Assembly: GCA_963514095.1 (NCBI GenBank)
Contig: OY741266.1
Span: 5,602,522 to 5,666,521, forward strand
DNA: 64,000 nt
Direction: 5' to 3'
Source: Eutrigla gurnardus
Lineage: Eukaryota; Chordata; Actinopteri; Perciformes; Triglidae
Positions 53,708 to 64,000 of the stretch are shown here, one piece after another. The position numbers were made by a program, and so were the translations under genes. Each line of letters starts with the position of its first letter. The first letter of the stretch is position 1. The notes under the pieces were generated by a model. It searched no databases, had not been told where the DNA came from, and saw nothing but the letters and a program-made list of their open reading frames with translations.

Positions 53708-54750
53708 CCGTATGTAGCCACCAGATGTAGCTATGTCCCTAGCGCCCGCTGGGAACAGCTGGCTTAGGACACGTGTGTGCGGTGTGTGTGTGTTAGCGGG
53801 GCACAAACAAAGAGAGAGAGGATGCGCGAGCGATATTCGGAGGGACAGAAAGCGTGCCGTTATCACACGGGCTCGCGTGAATGAACTGGCGTTTATTCCG
53901 CGAGACCGGTCTTTTAACTGATAGTAGAGGCTTTCTGAGCTCGCGAATATGGCGGAGGTTAGTCGAAAACACTGTTACAGAAATCAACCCAGCTGCGTGT
54001 ACACAATCAGTATTCAAATACAGCAGCACATGAACCAACGGACTCGGCCGTCCGCGATCAGAACTTAAAACACATTAACACGAATTACAAGCATATCCTA
54101 CACTATCACTTGTGTCTCTGCCCAGACTGATAGCCTCTTACTGGTATCGTTGCGTAAGACGATGACGGCGTTCCGTAACGGCGGTGGTTCGTGAGTCCCC
54201 GGCGTCAGCGGGGGACGTGATGAGTCGGCTTCGTCCAGACGAGAGCGGAGCGGGTTTCCTCTCGTCGATCAAACTCAAATAAAGAAAACAGCCCGTGTTT
54301 CTTTCTTCCACGGACGGCGATATAATCGCGGCTTGGCGATTTAGTCAGCTTACTTCAGACAGCGTCTGGTAGCTGGACGGCAGGAACCGGCTTGGTTCCT
54401 CTTGTTGCAGCGGTGCGCTGCGGGAGGGGTCGCCTCCCGTTGCAACGTGATGTTGCGCCGGTTGTAGGAAGAGGCCAGAGTAGGAGTCGGAGTAAGAGTG
54501 AATAAGAGAAAAAAAGAGCGTTCTCCGGGCGGCTTCGGTTTATAAAGCTCAGGCCGCTCCAGGGGACCCCCCGGGGTTCCCTGAAGATGTCAGCCAATAG
54601 GATGGTTGTGAGGTGTCGCATCTCTCACCTGGGTGAGATGTGAAACTAAAATGGCGGTGTAGTTTTTAATCCCCTTTGTCCCTTTGTCCTGGCCGCATGT
54701 GTGGGCTTCTGTAGGCCGCATTGTGTAGTCCTAACGGTTAGGTCCCAACA
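53004..54750 (-). repeat. 5' LTR (element orientation)
   Basis: 1747 bp. The 14-bp difference from its partner lies in shorter GA (about 53675-53703) and GT repeats. It drives gag transcription leftward. Confidence 0.9.
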
Positions 54751-56037
54751 CCAGAGTTGATCATAATTATTTTTAAGCCGAAAAAAATTATTTTTATTTT
54801 GAATATGTTGATATATTTTTCAAAATTCAAGATCAAAACTTGAAATTTCAGTTTCAAATTTTACTTTTTCAAGACAAAACATTTGACCCTGATTTAGCTC
54901 CATACAGGAACCCCAGGGGGTCCCCGGGAGCAGCCGTGAGCTATATAAACCGGCGCCGCCTTAAGAACTTCCTCTCTCCACCGTGACACGCGTTACAACA
55001 GGAGGTGAACTTTTACGTCTGCAGCATTTTCCTTTGTCCTAGGCCGCAGTCTTTCCCCCAAACTCGCTGGACGAGCAACAGACTGTTTTCCCTCTCTTTT
55101 TCTTTACTTGCTTTATTTTTCTTTTTTTTTTATCATTTTGGATCCTGAGGAGACCGCCGCGACCGCGCGACTCTCCTGTTTACCCGCGGAAAGAAGAAAA
55201 ACACTTTCTTTGTCCCAGCTGCCAGCAGAACGGATAACTTCTACGACCCGTTCTTGTCTGAAGTCAGCTGACTAAATCTCCGAGCCCCGCGATTTTATTG
55301 TTGCCTGCAGAAGGGAGAAAACACTAACTGTTTTTCTTCAATTAAGTTGATCCACGAGGAGGATAACTCTTACGCCCCACCCTCGTCTGGATTCAGCCGG
55401 CTTGTCGCACCCTCCGTCGCCGAACGAGGGCTCGCGAACCACCGTCCGTCGCCGGCGTCAAGAAACGCCATCACCGCACGGGACGGAAAACCTCACATCG
55501 ACACAGTAAGAGGCTATTTGTCTGGGCAAAAGCAGAGATTCGATAGTGTAGGACTGGCTTGTAATTCTTGTTAACGTGTTTTAAGTTTTGATCACGGACC
55601 GCCGAGTCCGTGGCTTTCTGTATTGTTGTATTCGAAGGCTGATTGTGTACCCACGCCGCTGGGTTGATTTATGTAACGGTGTTTTTGACTAACCTCAGCC
55701 ATATTCGCGAACTCAGCAAGCGTCTACTATCAGTTAAAGGACTGGGGTCCCGCTGAACGAACGCCAGTTCATTCACGAGCTCCCGTGTGATAGTAACACG
55801 CCTCCTGAGCCTTCGAATATTGCGCGCGCATTCTCTGCCTCTCTTTGTTTGTGTCCCGCTAACACACACACGCACACATACGACCCCCCCCCCCCCCCCC
55901 ATACGTATCCTCCGCCAGCTGTTTCCGTCTCCGGACGCTAAGGACATAGCTCCATCTGGTGGCTGTACCCGGCCAACTCTCGCGCGATTCTATCTGACGT
56001 CAGTGGCTCCGCCCCTGAACGCTGTGAGGAATAGCTC

Positions 56038-56426
56038 TGTGACGGCCTCTGTATGTGTGACTAATAGTGTTGTCTTTGAGGCAGGAGCTGGTTGCATTGG
56101 TGACGAGGACCTGATTGCTGGGATTGGGAGCACCTGGAATCAGTGCTCCTACAGGATAAAAGGCCCAGCTTCTTGCCAGTTTGCCCTCTCACTCAGACGC
56201 TGACCACATTGGCACCTTTTGGGTTTTGTTATCTTTTGTTTAGTTTACTGCACACCACACATCACATCACCATATTCATGCACCCACACGCACACTACTG
56301 ATAATACAAATTGAAACACACCTCATTCTTTTGTGACTACTTTTTAAGTTGAAATAAAACATGGAATTGCAGTTTTGTTGTCCTTTTCGGTTTTGTTTGT
56401 CATGGCCTAGAGCCAGGCTCGTGACA
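56038..56426 (+). mobile_element. 389-bp solo LTR nested in the LTR fragment
   Basis: It starts TGTGACGGCC and ends GGCTCGTGACA. GCTC is duplicated at 56034-56037 and 56427-56430. TATA-like 'ggataaaagg' (about 56152) and 'aaataaaacatgg' (about 56350) set the orientation. The uninterrupted site exists in the young LTRs (..aatagctccatctggtgg..), which proves the boundaries. Confidence 0.85.
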
Positions 56427-56449
56427 GCTCCATCTGGTGATCGCGCCCG

Positions 56450-56452
<3 letters not shown>

Positions 56453-56527
<75 letters not shown>
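56453..56527. repeat. CT microsatellite
   Basis: About 37 uninterrupted TC units, at the place where the young LTRs carry their GA run (inverted). Confidence 0.95.
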
Positions 56528-56529
<2 letters not shown>

Positions 56530-57189
56530 CACGCACACTCCACGTGTGTCTCTTCCCTTGTTTAGCTTAGCTTTGTTTGTTAGGTAGGTAATAAGGCTTT
56601 GTTAATTGCAGTGTTATTGATTGTGATCATTATTACTGATTTTAATAAATCGTATTATATTATAACTAGCGGTCTCTTGTGCTTGTTGTGTATATGTCAC
56701 TGGATAACAGCAGGTTGTGAAGGCTAGTGCTCGAATTTCACGCCTTTTTAATTGTTCGATTGTTTTTATACTTCTATGCCAATGATCACGATGATTGGCA
56801 TGCGAGTGTAAAACCTTTATATTGAGACTGAATACAGTTTTAGGTTATCTTTTCCCTGATCCCAGGGTGGTGCCCCATATATTCATGATTATATCATAAT
56901 AATATATTAAATATAATTATTAATATCGATAATCATATTGACATTAATAATTAGCTGTTGATAACAAATCTGCTCCTGCTACATCCCCAACAAATATCTA
57001 TTTTGACACGATTTTGATTTTGACACCATAATTATGAGATGAGATTTTCAATGTAGAGTTGCCGCTCAATTCGCGTCCGGTGTGAACGCCCCTTTAAGGT
57101 ATCCTTGCTGAACAGCTACTACTTTATTCAGATGAGGACCTAACCTATTTTTTCGCTCTTACTTTATCACCAATGATATGGTGTGGTTT

Positions 57190-57270
57190 CTTTCTTTTGA
57201 CAAAGGTACTTATTGTAAGTCGCTTTGGACAAAAGCGTCTGCTAAATGCCCTAAATGAAATGTAAAGTAA
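57190..57270 (+). repeat. 3' tail of a fish retroposon
   Basis: 'gtaagtcgctttggacaaaa' followed by 'gcgtctgctaaatgccctaa' is the familiar 3' end of several teleost SINE/LINE families. Only the tail is present. Confidence 0.6.
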
Positions 57271-57984
57271 GAGGCGCTGTCTGGGCAGACAGGTTAGCTA
57301 TTGTGTGTACAGTTTAGTGGCCCCTATTCCACTAAATGTTGTAAGAGACTATCTCAGTTTTGTTAAACCTGTTTATCAAGGTGTTTCAATTTATTGAAGC
57401 TGTTTTATGACCAAGAGTCCCGTTGCTATGGGCTCCCACTTTTCTGATCATCATTTTTTTGACCCTTTTGACTTGTTTTTCCATAGTGCTCCTGCCTGAC
57501 TGCTCCAATGGTGCTCCTGAGATGTCTGTCAGAGCCTCGATTGCTCTGATGGTTTCCGGTCTGTCCCTAGTTTCAGCTCGTTTGGTCTGACGACCCTCCC
57601 AGTGTTGAAAAGGGCCACACTCAACACTCTTGCACTCTTTTCCAGCCTGGTGGCAGCAATCTGTGGTTTGTTGTGGGGGTTCGTGTGTAGCTTATATGTT
57701 AGTGTTTGGAACGGATCAGACTGGCAGGCGTTTAGTTCTCGGTTTTGTTTGGTATTTAGTTTCCTATATAAAGATTCAGGTCCACGGGCCCATGGCGTGG
57801 CTGGCCTAAGCCCTAATTTGTTTATTTGAGCCAGTCCATCTGATCATTTGTTAATTTAGGTTTACCCCTCACCAACAGGTAATGCGCCATCATATTCTCC
57901 AATCCCTCTTATTCCTTTATTTCGGGGCTCTCACGTGATGTGATGACTAACAAGATAAAGTCCACCATCTTGCTCTGTTGCTGA

Positions 57985-58165
57985 TTGTTGGCATTTCGGT
58001 ATAGACCTGTAATATTGAGACTGATTTCAAGTTTTGGTTATCTTTCCCTGATTCCAAGGTGGTACCTCGTCATTTATCTTTATTAATAATCCTATTAATA
58101 TCAATAACTTCACTGATACTAATAAAGATCTATTAATAACGAAACCTACTACTACCTGTGCACAA
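57985..58165 (+). repeat. Highly diverged end of the same LTR family
   Basis: 'ttggcattt', 'aatattgagactgattt', 'ttggttatctttccctgatt' and 'aaggtggtacct' parallel the LTR end at 56795-56880. It is a third, older divergence tier. Confidence 0.55.
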
Positions 58166-58839
58166 CACAACATCAAATTACAACTGTACCCGCCCACCTG
58201 CCTGCCCTTAGTGAACTTTACTGCTTGTTGCACCTGAATCATAACACACTACATTCATTAAACATAACTCTCAATAATGATTTCTCATTACACCATCTTG
58301 CTCTAACTGAATGCAGGAATGTCAAAACGTTTTCCTGGAATTTAACTGAGGATTTTGATGCCGGCCTATATCAACAAAAGTTCCTGAATCTCGTAGTAAC
58401 GTACATCAAAATTTCGGATGGCGTTTTAAAGTAAATGCCCCTTTCTCCTCCCTCATACTTTTTTTTCCAGTTTTGGAAACATTAACCCCTTAACGCCTGA
58501 ATTTATATAGCTATATATAAAAAAATGGTTTATGTGTGTTTTTGCCTTTAAGTAGATGGTAAATAATGTTGAGATTATTAATTTCACTTTTGCACAACGA
58601 ATAAATAGAAATTTTGGTATGTTGCAAATTTGCGACAACAGGCATAATGGTCAATTTGGGGTCAATTTGGTATGTTGCAAATTTGCAACAACAGGCATAA
58701 TGGTCAATAATAAGATAACAATAACACAGTAATATAACAGTGAAAAAACAATGTTTTATTTATTCACCCTTTTTTTACTTATTTATTTATATAACTCTGC
58801 AACAGCAGGTATTCAATAATAAGAACACACGCATAAATA

Positions 58840-59330
58840 CATACAAACACACACGCACGCACGCATGCATTCACGCACATGTGGACACACATGCATACAT
58901 ACATACACACACGCACGCACACACACATGCAAACTATTTTTTTTTTCTTTTTCTCATTCGTGGAATGCACAGAAGCAGTTTTTGTTGTTGTTGAGGCACA
59001 GGTGAACATCACATTTTGTACACTTGATGCTTTGTACACTTGAATAGTGTGTGGCAACTTGCAGCGTTGCCACACACTATTCAATAATAAGAACATGCAC
59101 GCACACACGCATAAATACATACAAACACACACGCACGCATTCACGCACATGTGGACACACATGCATACATACACACACGCACGCACACACACATACACAC
59201 GCATACATACATACACACACGCGTTCACACACACATGGACACACATGCATACATACATACACACACACTCATACACACACTCACACATGCACGCACAACA
59301 ATGTAAACAAACAATGTACATAACAATGTA
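58840..59330. repeat. ACACGC/CATA-type microsatellites in the piggyBac 3' region
   Basis: Two similar tracts (about 58835-58930 and 59090-59300) of mixed ACAC, ACGC and CATACATA units lie on either side of the duplicated gene end. ORFs across them are artefacts of the repeat. Confidence 0.9.
58945..59075 (-). pseudogene. Duplicated 3' end of the piggyBac gene
   Basis: The stretch 'ctcattcgtggaatgcacag' through 'cacattttgtacacttgatg' to 'acttgcagcgttgccacaca' repeats 59347-59470 (the Cys-rich end of the transposase), with changes such as gtt repeats replacing gttctt. The CA/CG microsatellite flanking it is also duplicated. It is a decayed tandem duplication inside the element. Confidence 0.8.
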
Positions 59331-59348
59331 AAAAAAACTATGTTTTTC

Positions 59349-61483
59349 TCACTCGTGGAATGCACAGAAGCAGTTTTTGTTCTTGTTGAGGCACAGGTGA
59401 ACATCACATTTTGTACACTTGATGCTAGTGTGGCCCGTGCACTTAGGGAACTTGCAGCGTTGCCGCACACTGTCGATTTGCGGCCAGTGACCCACAGCAT
59501 CAGCACGGACATCTTGTGTGGGAATAGCCTTAGTTGGTCCCCTGCGTCGCTTCTTCTGGAACTCTCGCTCCACGTCAGACGAAGGCCGCCCCCTCTTTTT
59601 GGCTGACAGATCTTTGCCTTGCATGCAGAGGGCCTGTGCAATGGAAAGCTTGAAAGCCAGCAAGTCCTTCTGCTTCTTCCGTGGAACATTCATACTGTCA
59701 CAATCACGCCGATAGAGCAACCAGCCGTTGACAACCACCATGTCCACGAAGTGAAAGAAGAATCGGTGGTAGTACTTCTTAGACCTGATGTGGATGCGGT
59801 AGTAGGCGATTAGGGCATCAAGTGCATCAACACCACCCATGAACTTGTTGTAGAGGGTGATGATGCTAGGACATTCCACAGACACTTTCCTCCTTTGCTT
59901 TCTGTCCCACCTCTCTATGAAGGAAACAGGCTGGGCACTTGCAAAAGTGCTGGCAACAATCACCCCTCTGTTGTCAAACCATTTGACAGCCCTGACCTCC
60001 ACATGGTCGATAACAGCCTGTTGCTCCTCAAATGTCCCTCTTCCCTTCTTTTTCAGCTTTTTGTCATCGCTGAAACTGCAGCCTCGCAGGCGATTTTGCC
60101 GCACAGTGCCAAGGGCTGGGATCCCCTTGTTTGCAAGAGCTACAAACAAATCGAGCGAGGAAAACCAGTTATCAAAGTAGAGCAGGTGGTTGACAGAGCC
60201 TTCAATAACTTCTGCAAGTTTTAGCACGACGTTCCCGCTTGCCCCGATGTCTTGTGAACCTGGTGGAGGATCAGATGTCCCTGCATAAATGTCAAATGAG
60301 TGCACCAGGCCTTTTGTGTCACACAAAACAAAGATTTTGTATCCCCATTTGTACGGCTTTTTGGGGATGTACTGTTTTAGAACAGATCTGCCTTTGAATG
60401 GCACCATTTGTTCGTCAATAGACAGCATCTGATCTTGAGGCAGAGCTTGGAATTTGGGGAGCAGGGAATCAATTAGTGGCCTAATTTTGAACAGCCTGTC
60501 ACTGTTGTTGGGTGCCGTGTTGTCATTGAAATGAATGAAATGTTTAATTTCTTCCCACCTGTCGCGGGGCATCACATCAGCCACCTGCTCTACACGACAT
60601 GCATTAGACCAGTAGATCCTAGAGCGAGGTAAGCGGATAACACTCATGTACAAAACAGTTCCAATGAACTGCTCCAATTCCTTCTGATCTAATTTCAAGG
60701 CATGATTTGGATTTTCTTGTGTGCTGTACAGATTGCTCTGATTGACAATAAGAGCCAAAAGTTCAGTGTCAAAAAAATGTCTGAAATAATCAATAGGCTG
60801 TCTGATTGAGTCAGCGTCTGGGAGACAGTCTTGCCACACTGGCACCTTTTTTGCAGAGCTCTGAGTCTGTTTCACCGTCTTCCACGCCACTTTGCCTTTG
60901 TTTGGTCTCTTTCTTTGCTTTCTTGCAGCTTGGGCACTGGTGCTTTCAACCTCCTCATCACTGCTGCTCCTGTTGCTCTCTTCATCTCCTGGCCTGGGAA
61001 CACATTCGCCATCGCTGCCCGCACTGCCTGCATCACCCGCATCTTGGTCTTGAACCTCCTCCTCACTGCTGCTCCCGTCACTCTTGCTACTGCTCTCACC
61101 AACAGCTGCAGGGGTCAAAATTAACTTTTAGAAATGTAAAAATCTATGGATAAACTGGTGAAATTCACTAGCCATTCAATAGGAAATCAGCATTTTCAGT
61201 CTGAAATCTAGTACCAGCCAACATAAAAAAATACCAGCATTCGGCTGGTGCTGGTGCTAACTTTGAATCCTGATTCACCTGGCTTGACAACATATTCCTC
61301 ACCACTGCTGCTCCTGTCACTCTCACTGCTGCTCTCATCACCTGGCTTGGGAACATATTCCTCATCGCTGCCTGCACTATCGCTGAGACAACTATCCTCA
61401 CTGTCTTCTGGGGGAGTTCTGACGTGAGGTGGCGCGCTCACGCGCTTGCCGTAAAACATAGAAGGTTTCATTCGGATCTGCAT
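59349..61483 (-). CDS. piggyBac transposase (DDE_Tnp_1_7 type), two exons
   Basis: Exon 1 is 61483-61279 and exon 2 is 61105-59349, joined by a 173-bp intron (donor CCAG/GTGAAT, acceptor CTGCAG), in phase, giving 653 residues. The N-terminal about 150 residues are acidic and Ser-rich, with three similar '(D/E)EYV-KPG(D)E-SSSESD' units, one of which spans the splice junction. The catalytic core has the three Asp of the family: 'SIDEQMVPFKGR' (about 299), 'LLYFDNWFSS' (about 380) and 'MGGVDALD' (about 495). A nuclear-type basic patch (KKRRRG) and the Cys-rich zinc-binding end 'CKFPKC..CTKC..C..C..H' follow. No stop, frameshift or lost key residue is seen. Cut-and-paste transposition at TTAA is the expected activity. 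Confidence 0.85.
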
Positions 61484-62042
61484 AAAAATAAATCGCTTTT
61501 GTATTCATATCCCAGCATGATGTATACCAGCATGGTGTCTGTATAACGATTATTGAAAATAACTAAGCAAAATACAAAGGATTACCTAGATAAGCCGTCC
61601 CGAAAAGCGTTTTTCTATATAGCGCTGGTTAGCGGTTAGCATTAGGCTTATTGCCTACTGTCGCTAATATGCTACAAAGCTAAATATTATAATAACTTCG
61701 AAAATACTTGTCACACAAATTTCACCTCATTACGTCGAGTGTATAAGTACACAATAAACAGGTGAGTATTTTTATCTTAGCACAACTTACCTTATATACA
61801 CCTCAGGATGAAACTTTCCCACCTCACATCGACAACTTCGCGCCCGTAGTGGTCCTCGCGCGTAAACAGGAAATAAGTCCGTCACTTTGCGGTCCCACTA
61901 GAAACAAATGCTTGTCTAAGGTTCCTAGGTCCGTAGCGAATATGCACTAACCGGCATTGAGGGAATGCAGATGCTATCTCGGCTCGTAGATTGAGTCAAA
62001 CGGTTTGTCGCATATTTGTGACAGCAGGCGTTAAGGGGTTAA

Positions 62043-62704
62043 CATTAACATGATGGGGTTTCTTTGGACAGTGACCAGCTTGCAGCACATGTGTGAGGGG
62101 GCTGAAGTCAGTTGGGTAAATAAAGCAGTCTGAACAAGTTAACATAAAGCAATCAATGTCCCACAAGGCAAATGCACACACACAAACACACACACACACA
62201 CACACACACATACACAAACAAACAAACTGGGTTTCCAAGTGTCTGAATCTAATCCATGTTTCAGACAGGTTGTATTTGCTGAGGATGAGACAGTCTTGTC
62301 GGCTGGCCTGTGGGATATTGACACCCTCTCTCGCTCTGTCCCTCCCTGTCTAACTCTATCGTTCTGACCTCTCTTTCCCCATGTGTTGATCCGTCTACAC
62401 ACCACACCACCAAAGTGAGAAAGGGAGGTAAAGAAAAGAGTAAACAAGAATGGAAGCAGATGACAACACAAAGAATTGATATGGGCTGGTTTCGGTCTTG
62501 TCTCTCTGCTGCTGTTCTAGGCTGTCATCTGTCCTGGCAAACTCTGTACCTGCATAAGGAAGAATGAAATAAAGTATGGTGGGTTTCAATGTTGGATAAT
62601 CATGTACGTTAATTCCGACCAGAAAAAACAAAACAGATTGATTATTATTTTGAAATTAATACAAATCAGACATCAGCTGCTGATGGGAGGCTTTTAAGGC
62701 CTTC
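62043..62704. other. No gene seen; CA microsatellite at about 62176-62212
   Basis: CA repeats and unique-looking DNA, with no coding motif. Confidence 0.55.
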
Positions 62705-64000
62705 TTGAGGGGCCAAATGATAAGCTTTACAAGCTTTAAACACAAGCAATTTAGATTGGAGATGGAACAACTGGAAAAAAAGATAAAGGGTACTGAAACA
62801 AACTACTTTGCAAATCCCTCTCAACTATTATTTGTAGAAGTTAATGAGCTAAGAGCTAAATATAATGTTTTATCTACAAATAAGGCAACTAAAAACTTGA
62901 TGAAACTGAAGCAGTCCTATTACGAACAGGGTGAGAAAGCTAGTAAGCTCCTAGCTTGGCGTATTAAACAGATGGAAACTGAAAGAGCAATAAATACAAT
63001 ACAGATGAAGGCTTGGTAACAAGTGACCATAAAGAAATTAATAAGACTTTTTTAAGCTTCTATGAAAATTTATACCGGTCGGATTATTCAACCTCAGCTT
63101 TTCAAAAACAAAAGGAATTTCTTGACTTACTAGACTTTGTCCCCCATAAGGAAGACTCTCAGGCTGCGTTAGAGTTTGACCTAGTGGCCGAAGAATTGTA
63201 TGCGGCTGTAGATAGCATGAAGGGGGAAAAACCCCTGGACTGGATGGGATCCCCATCGAGATATATAAAACCTTTAGAACTAAACTAATACCACCTCTGC
63301 TCGAGATGTATCGTGAGTCTTTAGAAAGCGGATCCCTTCCTCCTCTCAACACAGCAGTAATCACTTTATTGTTGAAGCCAGGGAAGACACCCACTCTCTG
63401 TAGATCTTACAGACCAATTTCACTGCTTAATAATGACCTCAAAATTCTTTGTAAAGTATTGGCTAGACGACTCAATCTGAGTTTGTCGGAAATGGTTCAC
63501 CCTGACCAGTGTTTAACAAATCCGGCTGTATGGACACTGCCATTCTGTCATTGGATGCCGAGAAGGCCTTTGACAGGGTGGAGTGGCTGTATTTATTCGA
63601 GACTTTGCAAAGATTTGGTATAGGTGGGAAATTTCTGGGCTGGATTCGACTTCTCTATGCTGCTCCACAGGCTGTAGTTTTTACCAATGGGTTATTTTCA
63701 ACACCTTTTGAACTGCACCGAGGGACAAGACAGGGTTGCCCCCTGTCGCCCCTGTTGTTTACCCTTGCTATTGAGCCACTAGCTATGGCGATTTGAAAAA
63801 ACCCCATTATGAATGGAATAAATTCTTAGTGAATTGTCCAAACTAACTACAATCCCCTAACAGATAGAGTTACAGAGCTCATAAATAGGTGGACAAGATT
63901 ACCTATGTCTATGATCGGCCGCATTAATGTTTTGAAAATGTAAATTTTACCCAAATATTTGTATCTTTTCCAATCTATTCCACTTGCACCAATTTCTTTT
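62705..64000 (+). pseudogene. L1-like LINE ORF2 remnant, running off the window
   Basis: Frames at 62705-63019, 63013-63288, 63306-63623 and 63509-63796 form one decayed ORF2. The endonuclease-RT linker ('KLLAWRIKQMETERAI', 'FYENLYRS') is followed by RT blocks ('SYRPISLLNNDLKILCKVLA', 'LDAEKAFDRVEW', 'HRGTRQGCPLSPLLFTLAIE'). This style is that of L1/Tx1-clade elements, unlike the L2 LINEs elsewhere here. The YADD segment is deleted after 63796. 'PLTDRVTELINRWTRLPMS' and 'MIGRINVLKM' then resume the C-terminal part to the window end. Confidence 0.75.

Larger units (their letters stand above)
48225..54750 (-). mobile_element. Young gag-only LTR retrotransposon with 1.75-kb LTRs
   Basis: LTRs at 48225-49985 and 53004-54750 start TGTTGGG and end CCCAACA, with CCAG duplicated at 48221-48224 and 54751-54754. 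By eye they differ only in GA and GT repeat lengths, implying recent insertion. The internal part is 3.0 kb. On the minus strand it has a primer-binding-site candidate TGGTGCCCCGTGTGAGG (52999-52983), one gag-like ORF and a polypurine tract AAAAGGGGGAC (49996-49986). No protease, RT or integrase is present, so it must depend on another element. Confidence 0.9.
54899..56993 (+). mobile_element. Older LTR fragment of the same family, opposite orientation
   Basis: From 'caggaaccccagggggtccc' to 'cctgctacatccccaaca' it is the diverged inverse of the 48225-54750 LTRs, lacking the first about 190 bp. A TATA box (ctatataaacc, about 54942) lies near its left end. It is interrupted by a 389-bp solo LTR and carries a TC run. 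Its last bases match the family end CCCAACA. Confidence 0.8.
58486..62038 (-). mobile_element. Complete piggyBac element
   Basis: TTAA at 58482-58485 and 62039-62042 flanks perfect 14-bp inverted ends CCCCTTAACGCCTG. Just inside lie subterminal repeats: 'gttgcaaatttgcgacaaca' twice at 58618-58705, and a related 'tttgtcgcatatttgtgaca' at about 62004-62024. A two-exon transposase occupies the right two thirds. The left third holds CA/CG microsatellites and a partial duplication of the gene end. Confidence 0.9.

Noticed and set aside
56276..56570. Arg/Glu and Ser/Leu repeat ORFs across the CT run
   Set aside because: Low-complexity translation of a dinucleotide repeat.
58779..59321. 180-codon minus ORF rich in Cys and Val
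   Set aside because: It is a translation of CA/CG microsatellites plus the duplicated piggyBac end, not a protein gene.

Overview
The window reads as transposon-dense DNA from a ray-finned fish, very probably a teleost. The evidence is a Rex3 retrotransposon whose RT segment carries both sites of the widely used Rex3 primers (from memory), L2-clade LINEs, a Gmr1-like Ty3/Gypsy element, V-SINE and DANA-like SINEs, long CA/GT and GA microsatellites, and PIF/Harbinger, piggyBac and hAT-type DNA transposons. No intact host gene could be supported. The only candidate for host promoter or first-exon sequence is the CpG-rich stretch at 29.56-30.23 kb, and it is weak.

Layout. 0-5.4 kb: non-autonomous DNA transposons (186-1138; a TTAA-flanked piggyBac-like MITE at 3334-4313; a hAT-like remnant) and a SINE. 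5.5-8.2 kb: an LTR split by a PIF/Harbinger-like element. 10-15.4 kb: a nearly full-length L2-clade LINE with an intact 590-codon ORF1 and an ORF2 broken by one frameshift. 16.3-17.4 kb: LINE scraps and a THAP-like fragment. 18.1-20.8 kb: a decayed Gmr1-like Gypsy element with gag, then integrase, then RNase H. 21.1-27.35 kb: a second PIF/Harbinger copy carrying a 3.85-kb insertion that itself holds another L2 LINE. 27.4-31.8 kb: microsatellites and unassigned DNA. 31.8-35.9 kb: a SINE and a broken Rex3 (minus strand) inside an AT-rich degenerate minisatellite.

35,965-47,835 is the most interesting part. It is an 11.9-kb element bounded by near-identical inverted repeats of about 265 bp. It carries two convergent spliced genes: a seven-exon IS3/rve-like DDE transposase on the plus strand and a HECT-type E3 ubiquitin ligase of the G2/M-phase-ligase-like type with about 13 exons on the minus strand. 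Both genes start inside the inverted repeats, with the same 45-nt first coding exon and the same splice donor. Nested between them is a 2.46-kb TTAA-flanked element with arms of about 520 bp, whose only gene encodes a P2X7-type cysteine-rich intracellular domain. Both outer genes are broken: frameshifts and a stop in the transposase; a stop, a SINE and a solo LTR in the ligase gene.

48,225-54,750 is a young minus-strand LTR retrotransposon with almost identical 1.75-kb LTRs and an intact gag-like ORF but no pol. It is followed by older, oppositely oriented LTR fragments of the same family, one split by a 389-bp solo LTR. 58,486-62,038 is a complete piggyBac element with TTAA duplications, 14-bp perfect inverted repeats and a two-exon transposase with no visible lesion. 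An L1-like LINE pseudogene runs off the right end. Much of the structure is datable by nesting, because several insertions have an empty paralogous site in the same window.
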